From Bacteroidales bacterium (lineage in GTDB: Bacteria > Bacteroidota > Bacteroidia > Bacteroidales > JALTDM01): a stretch of DNA of 8,772 nt. The notes beneath the pieces are model-generated. The model did not search any database, was not told the DNA's origin, and saw only the letters and a program-made list of their open reading frames with translations. The stretch is from positions 1 through 8,772 of the forward strand of contig JALTEO010000180.1 of assembly GCA_027073875.1 (NCBI GenBank). Direction: 5' to 3'. A program made the translations under genes and the position numbers. Of this stretch, positions 5,089-8,772 are shown piece after piece (position 1 is the first letter of the stretch; the number at the start of each line of letters is the position of its first letter).

Positions 5089-8000
5089 TTACCTGTTGTC
5101 TTTTATCGATTTTTTGAGTCTTTCTAACTGTTTTAATTTGTTTACTCTTCTGATGTTTCTCGCTGTTTCAGTGTAATATTGATGGCTTTGTAAAAATTTA
5201 ATCTGAATATTGTTCCATTCTTCAATTGATTTTACTTTCCCATGTGCAGACAATTCTCTGAAAAGCTCGTTGGAAACCGGTATAAAGTCTTCTCTTCCTA
5301 AATAATCAAGGTCGGAGTCGCAAATAATTTTTTGTAGTTTGTTTTTTGGGTTTGGCGGGAATTTAGTTGCATAAATAAGTTCGCCGATAAGTCGAATTTG
5401 TTCTTGTGTGTATTTAAATTGAGGGAGAATTTCTTTAGCTAGTTTAATGCCTTGTTCTTCGTGGTCATCATAACTGATAATAAAACCGGAATCGTGAAAC
5501 AATGCTGCTGTTTTAAGTATCAGAATTTCTTCATCTGTGCAGTTTTCTCCCCGTGCAATTAATTCAGCTTGGTTAATTACATCTATGGTGTGTTTTACAT
5601 TGTGATAATACATATCCTTTGGGAGTCCTTTTTCCAGTTTTGTTAATACTAATTCTTCCAAATCAGAAAAACGAATGTGCTGAAGTTGAAAATAAAAAGC
5701 ATCATTAGGAATCTTTCCTTCGGCATCGGCAGCATATTTTGACTTAAGACCTTTTACAAAATACATACTGATGTTGCCTTTATATTTTACGGGAATCATT
5801 CCGCGGGGGATACACTCAAAATACTTTTCTACCAGTTCGTGTGTTGATTCAGAGATGTTGATTTCTCCCGCTTCGCCCATGGACTCCATACGGCTGGCAA
5901 CATTAACCGTGTCGCCCCAGATATCATAACTGATTTTTTGTGTGCCAATTACGCCGGCAATTACCGGTCCTGTATGCACGCCTATTCTTATTTGCCACTT
6001 AGTTTTTGAAATGTTATTTATTTCTTGAAGATATGCTAACATTTTCATACCGCTTAAAATGATATCAATTGGATTTGTTCTGTTTTTCCTTGGAATACCT
6101 CCGGCACACATATAGGCATCGCCAATGGTTTTTATTTTTTCAATTCCCATTTCTTCTACTAAAGTGTCGAATTTTAGAAATAATGTATCTAATTCGTCTA
6201 AAAGTTCTTTTGGCGGTGTGTTTTCTGCAATTTTTGTAAAACCTTTGATGTCAGCAAAAAGAACTGTAACCATCTTAAATAATTTCCTGTCGGCTTTCCC
6301 TTTCTTTTGAATCTGTTTGGCTGTGTCTTCGGGTAAGATTTTTGAGAGTAGTTCTTCGGCTCGTTCTTTTTGATAAACTAATTCTTCTGTTCGTTGGCTA
6401 AGTAGTTGTTGTATGTTAAATTTCTCTTTTTCAGATAAATAGTTTCTCCAGTAAATAATTAGCAAAATGAGTGATGCTAAAAGGGCTAAATAAAAGATGT
6501 AGGCGGAAGTTGTTAGGTAATACGGGGCAGCAATTGAGAATGGGATGATAATTTCTCCCTCGATTGCTTTGATGTTGTCTCTGGCTTTAACATGTAAAAT
6601 GTATTCTCCGGGTGAGAGATTTGTAAATTCTTTGAAATTTTTGTTTTCCCATCCCGAGAATTTTTTATTGTAACCTTCTAAGAAATAGTTGAATTCTATT
6701 GTGGCAGATGAATATTCCGGCGTGGAAAATTCAAAATGAATATCTCGCAGAGCATAGTCAATTTCTAAAGGTTCTTCGGATTTGCTTAAGAAATCAGTTG
6801 GTAATACTAATAGAGAATCTTTACCAATTATAATAGCATGAATTAATATCTTAGGGGGTAAGGTGTCTTGGCGTCTATCAATTTCTGAAAAATCAAAGCG
6901 AATTAAATTATTCATGGTTCCAAACCATGCTATTTTATTAGAATCTATATATATACTTTCAATTGACTGGTCGTTAATTTTATTCAGAGGGTAGCTAATA
7001 AGCTGATAGGGCTTATCTTTTGAATTAAATTTTGCGAAAAAAGTATGTTTTTCATATTTCCCTTTGGTTCCGCTGCTAAACCAAAGATTTTTATTTTTAT
7101 CTTCTAAAATAGGGAAGACCCACACTTCTCCGGAAGAAAAGTCTAATCCCAATAATGTATCTTGATAAAATGATTTAGTTGTCTTATTGTAACGGTAAAC
7201 GCCTTTATCTGTTGAGAAAATAGTCCCGTTTGAAGTGCTGTAAACATCAATCCAATTAAATTCAGAGGGTAAACCTTTGGCATTATTTAGCGAAATAAAA
7301 GGTGCATCAAAATTAATGGAGTCAGTAATAGTAATTTTAAATAATCCCTGATGGTTTGAGCCGAACCAAAAAGTATTCCCATCTTCGGCAAAGGTTCTGA
7401 TAGAGGAATGACAATTAGTGAATTTTCCTTGAAAAGAAAGATTGCCATTAGAGAAGCGGAAAATAGAAACGCCATTGGAACCTGTTGTTAATAATAAATC
7501 TGAATCTTTTTTTATTGTGTAAATCCCGCGTGATGATTCATTGCTTAATTTTTTAGCTGTTTTCCCATTAATATCAAAAATACCCGTAGTTGTTGAATGT
7601 AATAAGTGATGTTTAAAATATAGGAAATTTTCTGTTTTCATATCTAATCCGGAGATTTGGTGAAAACGGTCGTGGTTAAAATGTTTTGTTGTGCTGTCGT
7701 ATAAACAGGTGTCAGAAAGTAGATAAGTTCCTTGCAGTGAGCTGATATATAGATTATTGTTAAATCGGATGATGTCAGATAATCCACCATCTAATCCGGA
7801 ACTCGACCCGAAAAAAGTAAATTGAAAATCTGTTTGAATAATGCAAAATCCATAGTTGGTTAATACCCATAAATTTTTATCCCTGTCAATAAATAAGTCT
7901 GTAATATTATTATTTATTAAACCGTTATCTTGGTCAAAAGAGCTAATAACTTGTCCTTTCTTATCAAAAAAAATAATACCGTTATCTTGGGTGCCGAGGA

Positions 8001-8772
8001 CAAAAATATCATTATTTATTGGTATGGTTTTTACATAATTATCAGGAAGGATACAATTGTTTAATGATGATGTAAAAGAAGAGAATTGATTATTTTTTTC
8101 GTTGTAAGTGTAAAATCCATTGTTGTGAAAACGGAAAAGAAGTTTATCTTTATCGTAGGGTAGGATATCAATAATAAAGTCATTCTTAGTGGTTGGGGGG
8201 AGTGAGATTTGTCTTGGATGTTTTCTTTGGTATATGTAAAGATTTGTGTCTTTGACAAAGAAGAGTTTGTTCTTTATTTTGAATAAGTTAACATAAGGCC
8301 CCGAAAAGTTTATTTTAGTAAAGCCATCTTTTTTGGAATATTTAAAAATATCATTTTTTGTTTTGAAGAAAATTTCTTTTCCAAAAGATACTAACTTATC
8401 AATTTGACCTTCTATAATATCTTTTGAGTTATTAGTTAATTGATGAAAATCATATCTGCCATAGAATTTATTTTCTATTTTTCCGAATTGTTTAAAACCA
8501 CCGACAAAAATCTCTCCTGTATTGTTTCTTGTAAAATAAGGCACCCCTTTAATAGGGATAAAATCCCAGTGAGAACCATCAAAAATCAGGATTTCATTTA
8601 AATTACCAATAAAAATTCGTCCTATTGAGTCTTGCGTGATAGAGAAATTTTGACTCTCAAAACCATATTCTTTTGGTGAAATATTTTTATAAAATGGAAT
8701 CCCAATTTCATATCCTTGTGCAAAAGAATATTTCGTAGCAAAAGTTAATAAAAGTGAAAGGATTAAAACTTT
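5089..8772 (-). CDS. Transmembrane sensor: periplasmic propeller + Y_Y_Y + class III adenylate cyclase + HD phosphohydrolase (5' end beyond the window)
   Basis: The frame stays open to the right edge, so 1227 residues are visible and the start lies just outside. Numbering from the edge, residues 1-20 (KVLILSLLLTFATKYSFAQG) are a signal peptide. A long periplasmic part with two-component-regulator propeller blades follows (for example NLWVLTNYG near 300, TFWFGSNHQGLFKI near 465, IAWFGTMNNLIRFD near 615), then a Y_Y_Y domain (about 665-748), a membrane helix (about 753-775) and a coiled coil (about 780-825). The class III cyclase domain (about 833-1005) has metal aspartates D841 (FADIKGFT) and D885 (IGDAYM), adenine-selecting K881 and D950 (YDIWGD), and N957/R961, predicting cAMP production. 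The C-terminal HD domain (about 1020-1225) has YHNVKHTIDV (H1057, H1061), FHDSG (H1093-D1094), H1104 and CDSDLDYLG (D1152). An external ligand probably controls cAMP; the HD substrate is unknown. A GTG at 8544 would remove the signal peptide and is not the real start. Confidence 0.92.
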   Translation of the reverse strand, partial: KVLILSLLLTFATKYSFAQGYEIGIPFYKNISPKEYGFESQNFSITQDSIGRIFIGNLNEILIFDGSHWDFIPIKGVPYFTRNNTGEIFVGGFKQFGKIENKFYGRYDFHQLTNNSKDIIEGQIDKLVSFGKEIFFKTKNDIFKYSKKDGFTKINFSGPYVNLFKIKNKLFFVKDTNLYIYQRKHPRQISLPPTTKNDFIIDILPYDKDKLLFRFHNNGFYTYNEKNNQFSSFTSSLNNCILPDNYVKTIPINNDIFVLGTQDNGIIFFDKKGQVISSFDQDNGLINNNITDLFIDRDKNLWVLTNYGFCIIQTDFQFTFFGSSSGLDGGLSDIIRFNNNLYISSLQGTYLLSDTCLYDSTTKHFNHDRFHQISGLDMKTENFLYFKHHLLHSTTTGIFDINGKTAKKLSNESSRGIYTIKKDSDLLLTTGSNGVSIFRFSNGNLSFQGKFTNCHSSIRTFAEDGNTFWFGSNHQGLFKITITDSINFDAPFISLNNAKGLPSEFNWIDVYSTSNGTIFSTDKGVYRYNKTTKSFYQDTLLGLDFSSGEVWVFPILEDKNKNLWFSSGTKGKYEKHTFFAKFNSKDKPYQLISYPLNKINDQSIESIYIDSNKIAWFGTMNNLIRFDFSEIDRRQDTLPPKILIHAIIIGKDSLLVLPTDFLSKSEEPLEIDYALRDIHFEFSTPEYSSATIEFNYFLEGYNKKFSGWENKNFKEFTNLSPGEYILHVKARDNIKAIEGEIIIPFSIAAPYYLTTSAYIFYLALLASLILLIIYWRNYLSEKEKFNIQQLLSQRTEELVYQKERAEELLSKILPEDTAKQIQKKGKADRKLFKMVTVLFADIKGFTKIAENTPPKELLDELDTLFLKFDTLVEEMGIEKIKTIGDAYMCAGGIPRKNRTNPIDIILSGMKMLAYLQEINNISKTKWQIRIGVHTGPVIAGVIGTQKISYDIWGDTVNVASRMESMGEAGEINISESTHELVEKYFECIPRGMIPVKYKGNISMYFVKGLKSKYAADAEGKIPNDAFYFQLQHIRFSDLEELVLTKLEKGLPKDMYYHNVKHTIDVINQAELIARGENCTDEEILILKTAALFHDSGFIISYDDHEEQGIKLAKEILPQFKYTQEQIRLIGELIYATKFPPNPKNKLQKIICDSDLDYLGREDFIPVSNELFRELSAHGKVKSIEEWNNIQIKFLQSHQYYTETARNIRRVNKLKQLERLKKSIKDNR

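Noticed and set aside
6125..8258. Short ORFs in other frames within the cyclase-HD sensor gene
   Set aside because: They sit within a continuous long frame with recognisable domains and are chance open frames in A/T-rich DNA.

Overview
The window looks like a chromosomal segment from a Bacteroidetes/Bacteroidota bacterium, which I infer from several signs. The DNA is AT-rich. Candidate promoters have the TAnnTTTG -7 box typical of the phylum, and Shine-Dalgarno sequences are mostly missing. There is a short Bacteroidetes-style lipoprotein signal. There is also a large sensor with a periplasmic two-component-type propeller, a Y_Y_Y domain and a cytoplasmic output module. Genus cannot be called from the sequence alone.

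Layout, left to right. (1) 7-1416, plus strand: a two-gene cassette of a CheR-type methyltransferase with an eroded SAM-binding loop and a receiver-less CheB-type methylesterase with an intact Ser-His-Asp triad, 3 bp apart. No chemoreceptor or kinase is in view; the partners probably lie to the left. (2) 1417-1617: intergenic, with a candidate promoter. (3) 1618-2967, plus strand: a conserved-looking lipoprotein of unknown function and a small exported protein, 6 bp apart and probably one operon. (4) 3034-4074, plus strand: thiL (thiamine-monophosphate kinase), with a -7 box so close to the ATG that the mRNA would be nearly leaderless. (5) 4075-4536: about 460 bp without a gene, full of structure: a perfect 14-bp-arm palindrome, a second inverted repeat, a long imperfect hairpin of the TGTCATTCTGAGC type, and a multi-hairpin block whose ends copy the ends of the neighbouring tRNA. 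(6) 4537-4611: intact tRNA-Pro(CGG). (7) 4627-5058, plus strand: a small M15-type peptidase starting 15 bases after the tRNA, resembling phage lysins and without a signal peptide. (8) 5089-8772, minus strand, convergent with (7) and running off the right edge: a transmembrane sensor with periplasmic propeller, Y_Y_Y domain, membrane helix, class III adenylate cyclase and C-terminal HD phosphohydrolase domain.

How they fit together: the ends of the window hold signalling proteins (CheR/CheB, and the cAMP cyclase-HD sensor), separated by housekeeping thiL and a tRNA locus. Nothing links these into one pathway. The least-explained part is the array of inverted repeats leading into tRNA-Pro and the phage-like peptidase. 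It could be the scar of element integration or tRNA duplication, or a structured RNA co-transcribed with the tRNA. I see no CRISPR array, transposase, integrase or recognisable defence system.
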